A DNA stretch of 64,000 nt, taken from Algoriphagus aquaeductus. Its GTDB lineage: Bacteria; Bacteroidota; Bacteroidia; Cytophagales; Cyclobacteriaceae. Made by a program: the position numbers and the translations under genes. The DNA lies in assembly GCF_003253485.1 (NCBI RefSeq), contig NZ_QKTX01000009.1:62001-126000 (forward strand). Direction: 5' to 3'. Below, piece by piece: positions 25,303 to 33,431 of this stretch; the stretch's first letter is position 1; the number at the start of each line of letters is the position of its first letter. The notes beneath the pieces were generated by a model. The model saw only the letters and a list, made by a program, of their open reading frames with translations. It did not search any database and was not told where the DNA came from.

Positions 25303-26659
25303 ACTGGGATGATGCTAGAATCTCCGCGGCTGCAGCTTCGCCTGCCAATACAGCCCCCTCGATGTAACCATGCCATCTGACTGCAGCCTCTGTCCCAGCA
25401 AAATACAAAGGTGGCGTTGATTTCCGATAGGTGTCTTGTGATTCTGACCATGCATTTTTTTGCATCAGTGCCGCATAGCAGCCCCTGGCCCAAATTTCAT
25501 CTGTCATGGTGAAGTCCTCATATCGGATGGGAGATGCTGCTTCTTTGCCAAAATACCTTTCGACCATCTCCTGCATTTCAGCTTGTCGATCGGTTTTATT
25601 TTTTTTAAAAAAATCATCCGCCCGACTTCCCAAGGTAAAAGCCATCAGGATTCCCGGTTTTCCGTCCTTTGGAGAGCAGTCAAAAAGAGTCTGGAAAGCG
25701 AATTTATCATCCGCAAGCGCTTGGCCTGAAAAACCGGATTTTCTCCAAAATGGCTCTTGATACACCATAAAACACTTTCCGGCTTTTCCCATCGGGTAGT
25801 TAGCCAGCAGTCTTTGTTTTTCCGATGGGAGAGGGGGTGAAAAATGGATTTCAGAAAGCAGTGGGGGAGGAATAGCTACAATGACGTGTGCTGCCTTTAT
25901 TGAAAACCCGTCGCATTGGATGAGGGCTTCACCCGATGAATACCGGATAGCGCGTACGGGTGAGTTAAATCGGATTTTCTCCAAAAAGGGCTGTGCCATC
26001 GCTTCGATTAACGATTGCATTCCTCCCACCATTCGATGTTGTTGGGCTCCGTTTTTGATGTTGATCAGACAATCCAAGGAAGTGCCCGATCGGATGTAGA
26101 ATAAGGCATGAAGCAGGGATAATTGATCCGGATCACAGGCAAAGATGGTTTCACATCCTATCCGTATGACTTGATAGCAAGCTTTGGTTTTGGTGTTTCG
26201 TCGAAGAAAATCTTCCAGACTTTGTTGGTCATATTGAGCAGCCTTAGGATGGTTCCAAGGCTTATGGATATCGATTTGCCGGGCCAGCTTTTCCAGTTTG
26301 CGAATGACCCAGTCCAGATTCAGTAGGGAAAAAATATCGAGGGTTGGGATGGTGCCTCGATAGGTTTTCAGTCTTTCTCCCAGATCCAGGATATTTTTTC
26401 CTTCATTGTACGTTTCGAAATAGTCAATGCCATACTCATGGCAGAGTGCATACATCCGGTCTTGAGTCGGGCCGATCCACTGACCGCCAAAATCGAGGTA
26501 AAGTTTGTCATCAAACCGCTTGGTGTACACCCTTCCTCCCAGTCTTTCCCTGGCTTCCAATACCGCAAATGACAATCCGGCTTCATGGAGTTTTTTGGCA
26601 GCCGAAATGCCCGAAAAACCGCCGCCGACAATCACTGCCTCAACTTGGGGAATGCTCAT
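25295..26659 (-). CDS. flavin monoamine oxidase-family protein
   Basis: A 454-residue FAD-dependent amine oxidase. The Rossmann loop is GGGFSG (about 12-17), followed by EARERLGGRVYT, and the C-terminal FAD/substrate block PLYFAGTEAAVRWHGYIEG is typical of MAO-type enzymes. These oxidise primary or secondary amines to imines with release of H2O2. The Trp-His-Gly in the last block fits the family. It lacks a clear signal peptide. It opens the run toward the nitrilase and C69 genes, 54 bases after the fucosidase gene. The amine substrate is unknown. Confidence 0.9.
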   Translation of the reverse strand: MSIPQVEAVIVGGGFSGISAAKKLHEAGLSFAVLEARERLGGRVYTKRFDDKLYLDFGGQWIGPTQDRMYALCHEYGIDYFETYNEGKNILDLGERLKTYRGTIPTLDIFSLLNLDWVIRKLEKLARQIDIHKPWNHPKAAQYDQQSLEDFLRRNTKTKACYQVIRIGCETIFACDPDQLSLLHALFYIRSGTSLDCLINIKNGAQQHRMVGGMQSLIEAMAQPFLEKIRFNSPVRAIRYSSGEALIQCDGFSIKAAHVIVAIPPPLLSEIHFSPPLPSEKQRLLANYPMGKAGKCFMVYQEPFWRKSGFSGQALADDKFAFQTLFDCSPKDGKPGILMAFTLGSRADDFFKKNKTDRQAEMQEMVERYFGKEAASPIRYEDFTMTDEIWARGCYAALMQKNAWSESQDTYRKSTPPLYFAGTEAAVRWHGYIEGAVLAGEAAAAEILASSQYG

Positions 26660-26713
26660 TCAAGGAAGGTAGAAAGAAAATTCATCAGGTAATAATTCCC
26701 TTTTCGAATCAGA

Positions 26714-29047
26714 TTAAAATTCCATTTCAAAGCTTTCTCCTTTACCCAAGGCAAGTTCCATTTCGGACCCGTCGGCAAAGATCGTGGTCGCGTTTCCTAA
26801 GTGAGAATGGATTTTCAGCGTTTTGATTTCTCCATTTTCCCAAGAAAAATCGAAGGTAAAACCTCCTCTTGCTTTCAAACCAGCTACTTTTCCCGAGGCC
26901 CAAGCCTTAGGCAAGGCAGGTAAAATCCTGATAATTCCCTCTTCATGGGATTGAATCAGCATCTCGGCGATTCCTGAAGTATACCCAAAATTGCCATCTA
27001 TCTGAAAAGGTGGATGCGCATCAAAGAGATTGGGGTAAAGTGATTGAGAAATGAGTTTTTGAATGTGGTCATGGGCCATTTCTCCATCCATCAGCCTGGC
27101 CGAAAAATTGATTAACCACGCCCTTGACCAGCCCGTGCCGGCACCTCCATGATCTAGCCTGTATTGAAGTGTCCTTTTTACTGCATCAAAATAAGCTGGA
27201 GTTTGGCTCAAGGTGATCGCATTTCCCGGATGAAAAGCATACAGGTGCGACATGTGTCGGTGTCCTTTTTCGGGTTCCTCGTAGGGTCTGTCCCATTCCA
27301 AAATCCTTCCATCCGCTCCCAAAACCACACCGGGGCGGAGGGATTTCAATTGCTTCTCAATAATGGCTTTAAGCGGAGTTTCTGCTTGGAGAAGTTCAGT
27401 AGTCTTGAGATAAATGGAAAAGATGTCCTCGATCAACTGCTGATCCATGGCTGCTCCCAATGTAGAGGCGGCTTTGATGCCTTTTTCATTGATAAACTGA
27501 TTTTCAGGAGAGGTGGAGGGTGCCGAGACAAGCTTGCCGTCACGGGGATCGATCATCAGCCAGTCGGAATAGAATTGCGCGATTTGCTCAAAGGCAGGCA
27601 ATGCCCGCTCTCGTAAGAATTTTACATCTCCAGTAAACAGGTAATGTTCCCAATAATGTCTTCCCAACCAAGCTCCAGCTCCTATCCAACTTCCCCAATA
27701 GGCTGTGGCAGCCTGCAGAAAGGGGATTTTCCAAATATCTGTGGTATGGGGTAGCATGGCCCCGCGCATGTTGAAATTGGTGGAAGCAGCCTTTTTTCCA
27801 TGCTCAATCAGCCCGTCTGTGAAATCAAAAAGAGGGAGATGAAGCTCGCTGAGTCCGGTGACCTCGGCAGGCCAGTAGTTCATCTGTAAGTTGATATTCA
27901 AGTGGTAGTCTGCATTCCAGGGGGCGGCAATGTGCTGATTCCAAATTCCTTGTAGGTTGGCAGGATTGGTGCCGGGTCGAGAGGAAGAGATCAGGAGATA
28001 CCTTCCAAAGTCAAAAAGCAACTTTTCCAGATGCAGGTCAACTTGGCCATTTTTCACCCTTGCGATTCGCTGATCAGTGGGAATGAGCTCTTCATGCTCA
28101 GGTCCCAAGGTCAAACTCATCCGGTTAAACCAACTTTGGTACTCCCGCTCGTGTGCGTTTTGGAGCTCTCCCCAGCTTTTGAAGGAGATTTTTTCCAATT
28201 GATCCAAAGCCACTTTTTCGTAGTCTGGGTGATAGAAAGAGGTAGCCGTGACCAGTTTGAGGTAAAGGGTCTTTGCGCCTGCTATTTCCAATCCAGCTTC
28301 TGTATCGTTGATTTTTCCATCCGGGCTTTGAGCAGAAAGGAGGGTTCGGAATTTTACCCCATCGGTGATGGGAAAGGGTTTGGAGTCGATCTGTCCGCTT
28401 CGCTGCGTAACCATTCCGCTCAATTCCAGCAGTTGAGGGTGAAGTGCGGTGGTTTGGGCAGTGGGAAATCCTTGGTCGGAGGGGCGATTGAGACGGATTT
28501 TTCCGTTGAAGCCGGCGGGATGGTCAGTGGTGAGTTGAATCAAAACCGCCTGGTCCGGAGCGGAGGCAAAGACCTGTTGACGCACTTGATACCCTTCACT
28601 CAGAAAAGAAATTTCAGCCACGGCTTTTTCCAGATCCAATGATCTCCGGTATTCGGACACTTCCTTCCAATCAAAATCCAACCAAAGGTCTCCAAGGGTC
28701 TGATGGGAACGGGTGAGGCCTTTTCTGGAAAATTTCAGAACCATCAAGGAGTCGGCTTTGTGGTGATTTCCTTCGATCAAAAATTTTCTGATTTGTGCCA
28801 AATCTTCCGGCTTGCCTTCTGCCAATCCCCAGTCCTCTGGACCACCGGGCCAAAGCGAATCTTCATTGAGCTGAATCCGATCAAAGCCGGTCTTTCCAAA
28901 AACCATGGCCCCCAGTCGTCCATTCCCGACGGGAAGTGCTTCTTCCCATTTCTCGGCAGGCGCATTGTACCAGAGAACCGAATTTTGTGCTTGGGATGAA
29001 AAAATACAGGCAATCACCCAGCAGCATGTCAGGGCAAGATTTTTCAT
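26714..29047 (-). CDS. GH95-family alpha-L-fucosidase
   Basis: A 777-residue secreted glycoside hydrolase with a signal peptide (about 1-20, FSSQAQ). It cleaves alpha-linked fucose (or galactose) from plant, algal or host glycans. Diagnostic blocks are ALPVGNGRLGAMVFG at the N-terminus, HLNINLQMNYWPAE with the catalytic-network Asn pair, ILEWDRPYEEPE with the likely acid Glu, and FQIDGNFG with the Asp/Asn of the far active site. No sulfatase or SusCD pair is adjacent, so it is not in an obvious polysaccharide locus. The amine oxidase gene begins 54 bases downstream. Confidence 0.94.
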   Translation of the reverse strand: MKNLALTCCWVIACIFSSQAQNSVLWYNAPAEKWEEALPVGNGRLGAMVFGKTGFDRIQLNEDSLWPGGPEDWGLAEGKPEDLAQIRKFLIEGNHHKADSLMVLKFSRKGLTRSHQTLGDLWLDFDWKEVSEYRRSLDLEKAVAEISFLSEGYQVRQQVFASAPDQAVLIQLTTDHPAGFNGKIRLNRPSDQGFPTAQTTALHPQLLELSGMVTQRSGQIDSKPFPITDGVKFRTLLSAQSPDGKINDTEAGLEIAGAKTLYLKLVTATSFYHPDYEKVALDQLEKISFKSWGELQNAHEREYQSWFNRMSLTLGPEHEELIPTDQRIARVKNGQVDLHLEKLLFDFGRYLLISSSRPGTNPANLQGIWNQHIAAPWNADYHLNINLQMNYWPAEVTGLSELHLPLFDFTDGLIEHGKKAASTNFNMRGAMLPHTTDIWKIPFLQAATAYWGSWIGAGAWLGRHYWEHYLFTGDVKFLRERALPAFEQIAQFYSDWLMIDPRDGKLVSAPSTSPENQFINEKGIKAASTLGAAMDQQLIEDIFSIYLKTTELLQAETPLKAIIEKQLKSLRPGVVLGADGRILEWDRPYEEPEKGHRHMSHLYAFHPGNAITLSQTPAYFDAVKRTLQYRLDHGGAGTGWSRAWLINFSARLMDGEMAHDHIQKLISQSLYPNLFDAHPPFQIDGNFGYTSGIAEMLIQSHEEGIIRILPALPKAWASGKVAGLKARGGFTFDFSWENGEIKTLKIHSHLGNATTIFADGSEMELALGKGESFEMEF

Positions 29048-29219
29048 GGGTTACTTGGGTTGAGGGTACAGATTACTGTTTTTTCTCAATCCTGACAATC
29101 AAAAAGTGGATAAATCAACTGAAAAAGCTTTTAATCAAATCCAGTTTTGGGTTTTACCATTAAGGAAACTGATTATACGCCGTTCTGCCAGTTGACGAAT
29201 ATTCCCCTGATTTTGGGCT

Positions 29220-29245
29220 GGAAGACCGATGACCGAAGACCGAAG
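29220..29245 (+). repeat. 26-base repeat, inverted copy at 33026
   Basis: The sequence begins ggaagaccgatgaccgaaga and ends ccgaag. Its exact reverse complement is at 33026-33051. The pair brackets the tlpA-tex region about 3.8 kb apart. The ggtcatcggtc theme also shows up in looser form at about 46998-47034. Confidence 0.8.
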
Positions 29246-29320
29246 ATTCCCAAAAACATGGCGTTAACTTGGTCTTCTGATCTTTAGAAATGCTACTGGC
29301 AAGATTCCGTATATTCATTT

Positions 29321-29427
29321 TAAGGAATTGAGGAAATTAAGAATCCAAGTCAAGCATAATTTTTTCTCTGGTTCTGATCAGGGGAGTCTTAGGTCTATAT
29401 CCTTAATTCTCTTAATTTCTTAATGTT
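29321..29427. repeat. direct repeat copy A
   Basis: Begins aaggaattgaggaaattaag and ends taatttcttaatgtt, with a gatcagg core. A second copy starts about 164 bases later. The two ends are rough inverted complements (gaggaaattaag / cttaatttctt), so each unit can fold. Confidence 0.75.
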
Positions 29428-29484
29428 AAAAAGAATCAGAGGATTCTTTTTTCCGAAAGTCAGGATAGCGAGAATTTCACCGTT

Positions 29485-29589
29485 TAGGGAATTGAGGAAA
29501 TTAAGAATTCAATTCAATCATGTTTTTTTCTGGTTCCGATCAGGAGAATCTTTGGTCATTATCCTTAATTCTCTTAACTTCTTAATGTT
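29485..29589. repeat. direct repeat copy B
   Basis: Near-identical to copy A, with small substitutions such as tggttccgatcagg against tggttctgatcagg. It ends 16 bases from the TlpA stop, so it may also act as that gene's transcription end. Confidence 0.75.
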
Positions 29590-29605
29590 GAAAAATCCAT
29601 TTCAA

Positions 29606-30178
29606 TTATTGACTTACCAAGAATTTCCGAAACTCGTCCGTGTTGAAGTTGCTCATGCCCTGCTGGTAGAATACAATTTTGCCTTCTTTATTGACTACCA
29701 ATGTCGTGGGAATTGACTCGCTTTGAAGGCTTTGATTAAGCCCAAAGCTGGCATGAACCACTGGGAATCCCCAGGTTTTTCCTTCCATAAATCCTTGACT
29801 TTTCCGGATGTCATGGTCCAGCCCGATCATGAGGAATTCCAGGTTTGGAGTGTCTTTTACAGATTTATAGAGTTCGGAGATATGCGGCATCTCCGCTCGG
29901 CAGGGTCCGCACCAAGAAGCCCATAGGTTGATAAATACGGTTTTTCCACGGTAATCTTGAAGATCTATCAGCTTCCCTTCAAAATCTTTAAACTGACCAC
30001 GGTAGTCAAACTTCTGATCCCTCAGATCGGGAATTTCCAGTTTGGGATTGATCAGCCCTGTGGATAGCAATACAGATTGAACACCTCCCTGAATCACCGG
30101 AAGCAAACCTGTGAAATAGAGAAATGCGAAAAATGCCAGTATTAGACCCCAAGACTTAACTTCCTTTTTCCAATCCAT
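29606..30178 (-). CDS. TlpA-family membrane thioredoxin
   Basis: A 190-residue thiol-disulfide protein anchored by an N-terminal helix (about 9-28) with its thioredoxin domain in the periplasm. The active site is CGPC (Cys90, Cys93) in LWASWCGPCRAEMP, with the cis-Pro region later (SESIPTTLVVNKEGKIV). Such proteins reduce disulfides in apocytochromes or secreted proteins. The gene stands alone, with a repeat-rich gap downstream and a 336-base gap before the divergent tex gene. The partner is unknown. Confidence 0.9.
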   Translation of the reverse strand: MDWKKEVKSWGLILAFFAFLYFTGLLPVIQGGVQSVLLSTGLINPKLEIPDLRDQKFDYRGQFKDFEGKLIDLQDYRGKTVFINLWASWCGPCRAEMPHISELYKSVKDTPNLEFLMIGLDHDIRKSQGFMEGKTWGFPVVHASFGLNQSLQSESIPTTLVVNKEGKIVFYQQGMSNFNTDEFRKFLVSQ

Positions 30179-30514
30179 GAGACGAATTACGATTTTTTGA
30201 TTTACGATTTACGACACGTTGCGGACCTTTATTCATCATTCAGATTACTCAAACTTATTTCGATTTTAACGATGCTTCGATTTTTAACAGCAAAAGTTTT
30301 ACGGTATTGAGTGGACCTATAGAAATCACCTAGGTTTAATTTTGAAACTCCCGAATTCCGAAATCCCATATCCGAAATCCAATCAATTTTTGAATTTTCA
30401 AATTTACAATCTTTAAATCAGTCCCTTAGTGACCAATCGCACATTTAAGATTTTTGGGACCAAAAGCAGGCTTATCTTGCAGGCTAGTTTTTGTGAAAAG
30501 AATTACGCTACAAT
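30179..30514. other. 336-base divergent gap, no gene
   Basis: It lies between tlpA (minus) and tex (plus). Near the tlpA start, 30188-30224 (tacgattttttgatttacga... gcgg) closely matches 46919-46955 upstream of hutU. The rest is AT-rich with no clear promoter box at normal spacing. Confidence 0.6.
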
Positions 30515-32761
30515 ATGACTTACGAAAGTAAAATTGCTTCCGAACTTGGTGTCAAACCTCATCAGGTTCAGGCGACAATCGAACTCTTGGATGGAGGCGC
30601 TACCGTCCCTTTCATTTCCCGATATCGAAAAGAAGCCACCGGCACCCTCGATGAGGTACAGGTGGCCTCCATTCGGGATCGTATCGAACAGCTACGCGAA
30701 CTGGACAAACGACGGGAAGCAATCCTCAAGTCCATCGAAGAGCAAGGTAAGCTGAATCCCGAACTCAAAAAAGCCATTGATGCCGCCGAAACCATGGCCA
30801 AGTTGGAGGATATTTATCTACCGTATAAGCCAAAAAGACGAACCAAAGCCACGATTGCCCGAGAAAAGGGATTGGAACCTCTCGCTGAGCGAATTTTTGC
30901 CCAAACCTCCTTTGACCTGGAGGCTGAAGCAGAAAAATACTTAAGTGAGGAAAAAGAAGTCAAAACCGTAGAAGAGGCGCTGCAAGGTGCCCGGGATATC
31001 ATCGCGGAGTGGGTAAATGAAAATGCCCAGGTTCGGGAAAAGATGCGGAAGCTTTTCCTTGAAGAGGGAACCTTCACTTCTCGGGTCATTCCCGGCAAGG
31101 AAGCTGAAGCGATCAAATACAAGGATTATTTCGATTGGTCTGAGCCGATCAAAACTGCACCTTCCCACCGGGTATTGGCGATGCGAAGGGGAGAAAAAGA
31201 ACTTTTCTTGATGCTGGATTCCTGTCCCGAAGAAGGTTCGGCGGTGGCCCTCATCGAGCGTCAGATCTTGGAGAATGCAGCCAATTCTTCCATAGATCAG
31301 GTCAAGCTAGCGATTAAGGATTGTTACAAGCGACTGCTGAAACCTAGTATGGAGACGGAAGTCCGCTTGCTGACCAAGAAAAAAGCGGATGAAGAGGCCA
31401 TCAAAGTTTTTGCGGAGAATCTCCGACAGCTGCTGCTTGGTGCACCTTTGGGTGAAAAGTCTGTGATGGCTATTGACCCGGGTTTCCGTACCGGCTGTAA
31501 GTTGGTGTGTCTGGGGCCTCAGGGACAATTGCTGCACTATGAGGCGATTTTTCCGCACGAACCACAACGCCAGACAGCCGCCGCGGGCATGACGGTCAAA
31601 GGATTGGTGGATAAGTTTTCTATCCAAGCCATAGCCATTGGTAATGGGACAGCAGGTCGGGAGACCGAGGCTTTTGTCAAGTCTCTCGGACTTTCCAAAT
31701 CTGTGATCGTGACCATGGTCAATGAATCAGGAGCTTCAATCTATTCGGCTTCGGAAGTGGCAAGAAATGAATTTCCGGAATTGGATTTGACCGTGCGAGG
31801 GGCAGTATCCATCGGTCGACGATTGATGGATCCTTTAGCGGAGTTGGTCAAAATCGATCCCAAATCCATCGGAGTAGGTCAATACCAGCACGATGTAGAT
31901 CAAAATGCGCTAAAAAATGCACTCGATGATACCGTTATGTCTGCGGTAAACGGAGTAGGAGTTGAAGTCAATACAGCTTCCAAAGAATTACTTACCTACG
32001 TTTCCGGTTTGGGCCCTGTGCTCGCGCAGAATATTGTCGATTTCCGAAAGGAAAATGGACCCTTTTCCAGTAGGGCTCAGTTGAAAAAAGTACCCCGATT
32101 GGGAGAAAAAGCATTTGAACAGGCCGCAGGATTTTTGAGAATCCGCAATGCCAAGTATCCCTTGGACCGATCGGCAGTACACCCGGAGCGTTATGAATTG
32201 GTTGAGAAAATGGCTCAAGACCTCAAAGCCTCGGTGCAGGAGTTGATGAGTTCGGAGGAACTGCGCAACCGAATCGTTTTGAAAAATTACGTTTCCGAAA
32301 CGGTGGGATTGCCCACCTTGCAAGATATCGTGGAGGAATTGGCGAAGCCGGGTCGTGATCCGAGAGAAAGTTTTGAGGTGTTCCAGTTTCAGGAGGGAGT
32401 CAATTCCATGGCTGACCTGAGAGTCGGGATGAAGCTTCCTGGCATAGTGACCAACATTACGGCTTTTGGGGCTTTTGTGGATATCGGCGTGCATCAGGAT
32501 GGATTGGTTCATCTCAGCCATCTGGCGGATCGATTTGTCAAGGATCCCAATGAGGTGGTGAGTGTAGCGCAAAAAGTTCAGGTGACCGTGATGGAGGTGG
32601 ATGTGGCCAGAAAGCGGATTGGATTGAGTATGAAGTCGGATCCATTTGCTGAGCGAGGTAAAAGTCAGCAAAAGCCTTCCGTGAAAACTCAAAAGGCTGA
32701 AGAGTCCCAAGGAAGTATGGCGGATAAGTTAGCCATGCTTAAAGCCCAATTTGGAAAGTAA
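30515..32761 (+). CDS. tex: Tex-family RNA-binding transcription accessory protein
   Basis: A 748-residue protein. The order is the N-terminal Tex helical domain (about 1-190, TVPFISRYRKEATGTLDEVQ split over two helices), a YqgF/RNaseH-like domain (about 325-450, VMAIDPGFRTGCK, IAIGNGTAGRETE), a helix-hairpin-helix region (about 490-560, LGPVLAQNIVDFRKENGPF), and a C-terminal S1 RNA-binding domain (about 655-725, GIVTNITAFGAFVDIG). Tex binds RNA and transcription complexes. Length and domains are standard. A terminator follows at 32788. Confidence 0.95.
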   Translation: MTYESKIASELGVKPHQVQATIELLDGGATVPFISRYRKEATGTLDEVQVASIRDRIEQLRELDKRREAILKSIEEQGKLNPELKKAIDAAETMAKLEDIYLPYKPKRRTKATIAREKGLEPLAERIFAQTSFDLEAEAEKYLSEEKEVKTVEEALQGARDIIAEWVNENAQVREKMRKLFLEEGTFTSRVIPGKEAEAIKYKDYFDWSEPIKTAPSHRVLAMRRGEKELFLMLDSCPEEGSAVALIERQILENAANSSIDQVKLAIKDCYKRLLKPSMETEVRLLTKKKADEEAIKVFAENLRQLLLGAPLGEKSVMAIDPGFRTGCKLVCLGPQGQLLHYEAIFPHEPQRQTAAAGMTVKGLVDKFSIQAIAIGNGTAGRETEAFVKSLGLSKSVIVTMVNESGASIYSASEVARNEFPELDLTVRGAVSIGRRLMDPLAELVKIDPKSIGVGQYQHDVDQNALKNALDDTVMSAVNGVGVEVNTASKELLTYVSGLGPVLAQNIVDFRKENGPFSSRAQLKKVPRLGEKAFEQAAGFLRIRNAKYPLDRSAVHPERYELVEKMAQDLKASVQELMSSEELRNRIVLKNYVSETVGLPTLQDIVEELAKPGRDPRESFEVFQFQEGVNSMADLRVGMKLPGIVTNITAFGAFVDIGVHQDGLVHLSHLADRFVKDPNEVVSVAQKVQVTVMEVDVARKRIGLSMKSDPFAERGKSQQKPSVKTQKAEESQGSMADKLAMLKAQFGK

Positions 32762-32787
32762 AGGAAGCTAGCGGATAGGATCATTAG

Positions 32788-32812
32788 ACCACCTCGGAAG
32801 GGGTGGTTTTTT
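32788..32812 (+). terminator. tex terminator
   Basis: Hairpin accacctc / gggtggt followed by six T, 27 bases after the tex stop. Confidence 0.75.
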
Positions 32813-33025
32813 GATGAAATGCCTACTCGCACAACTTGTCCCGTCCGAAGCGGCGGATCGGGAGGCGGATGATTATCCAGGGCATTCTCCCGATCAAAGA
32901 TCGGGACAGGCTACCTGGCTGCAGTAGGCAGGTCTGACCATTAAAAATTTATCTGCACATCCGCTTTCTTACCAGAAAGTTAAGCGAGCTTAAAAATTTT
33001 CTAGAAAAGGTTGAAATCTGGAATG

Positions 33026-33051
33026 CTTCGGTCTTCGGTCATCGGTCTTCC
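33026..33051 (-). repeat. 26-base repeat, inverted copy of 29220
   Basis: Exact reverse complement of 29220-29245, beginning cttcggtcttcggtcatcgg. Confidence 0.8.
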
Positions 33052-33316
33052 GACCCATTAATCGAAGAGTATTTGGCTGGTGGTGTAATTGCGGACAATC
33101 ATAAAAATCAAATTATAAACAGCTAAAATCGACCAAATATCTCCTCAATAATTCACTTTATATCTAAAAAAATTCACTTAGTATACTTCAATTTCACTTG
33201 CATAATCTTATTCTTTAGCTTTGGCTATAATTCCGGAAGGAAAAAGAAAAAGAACCAAGAGCAAGTAGTTGAAAAGTTGAATCACCCCCATTAAAGTTTG
33301 TTTGTTGTTAGAAAGG

Positions 33317-33340
33317 CCCTGTAATTTCACAGGGTTTTTT
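33317..33340 (+). terminator. orphan hairpin-T-tract terminator
   Basis: ccctgt (33317-33322) pairs with acaggg (33329-33334), followed by six T. No plus-strand gene ends just before it: tex already has its own terminator about 500 bases upstream. It could end a short untranslated transcript starting in the gap. Confidence 0.5.
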
Positions 33341-33392
33341 CTTTTCCATAAAATAAAGAGTTGGCTGGGGAATAGTGTTTTGGGGTCAATAG

Positions 33393-33428
33393 TTGTGATA
33401 AAAGCCTCTTCCGAGGATTTTATCACAA
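33393..33428 (-). terminator. terminator of the outer-membrane barrel gene
   Basis: A 16-base stem (ttgtgataaaagcctc / gaggattttatcacaa with one mismatch) and a 4-base loop, starting just past the stop of the minus-strand gene. Confidence 0.75.
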
Positions 33429-33431
33429 TTA

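Larger units (their letters stand above)
29048..29605. other. 558-base gap with direct repeats, no gene
   Basis: The gap between the fucosidase start and the TlpA stop. It contains one copy of a 26-base sequence that recurs inverted at 33026-33051, and two copies of a direct repeat of about 106 bases. Short open frames here lie inside the repeats. Confidence 0.65.
32762..33431. other. 670-base gap with terminators and palindromes
   Basis: The gap between convergent tex and the outer-membrane gene. In order it holds the tex terminator, a palindrome tcccgatc/gatcggga (32888-32895, 32899-32906), the inverted 26-base repeat (33026-33051), an unassigned plus-strand hairpin-T-tract (33317-33340) and the outer-membrane gene terminator. 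I see no convincing protein gene. Confidence 0.6.

Noticed and set aside
29321..29589. Repeat pair considered as a CRISPR array
   Set aside because: Only two units of about 106 bases, no uniform short spacers, and no cas genes nearby.
30515..32761. Frameshift or fusion in tex
   Set aside because: Domains run in normal order through to the S1 domain at the usual length.
33208..33426. Minus-strand open frame of 72 codons in the tex downstream gap
   Set aside because: It overlaps the terminator of the outer-membrane gene and the orphan hairpin, with no convincing protein features.
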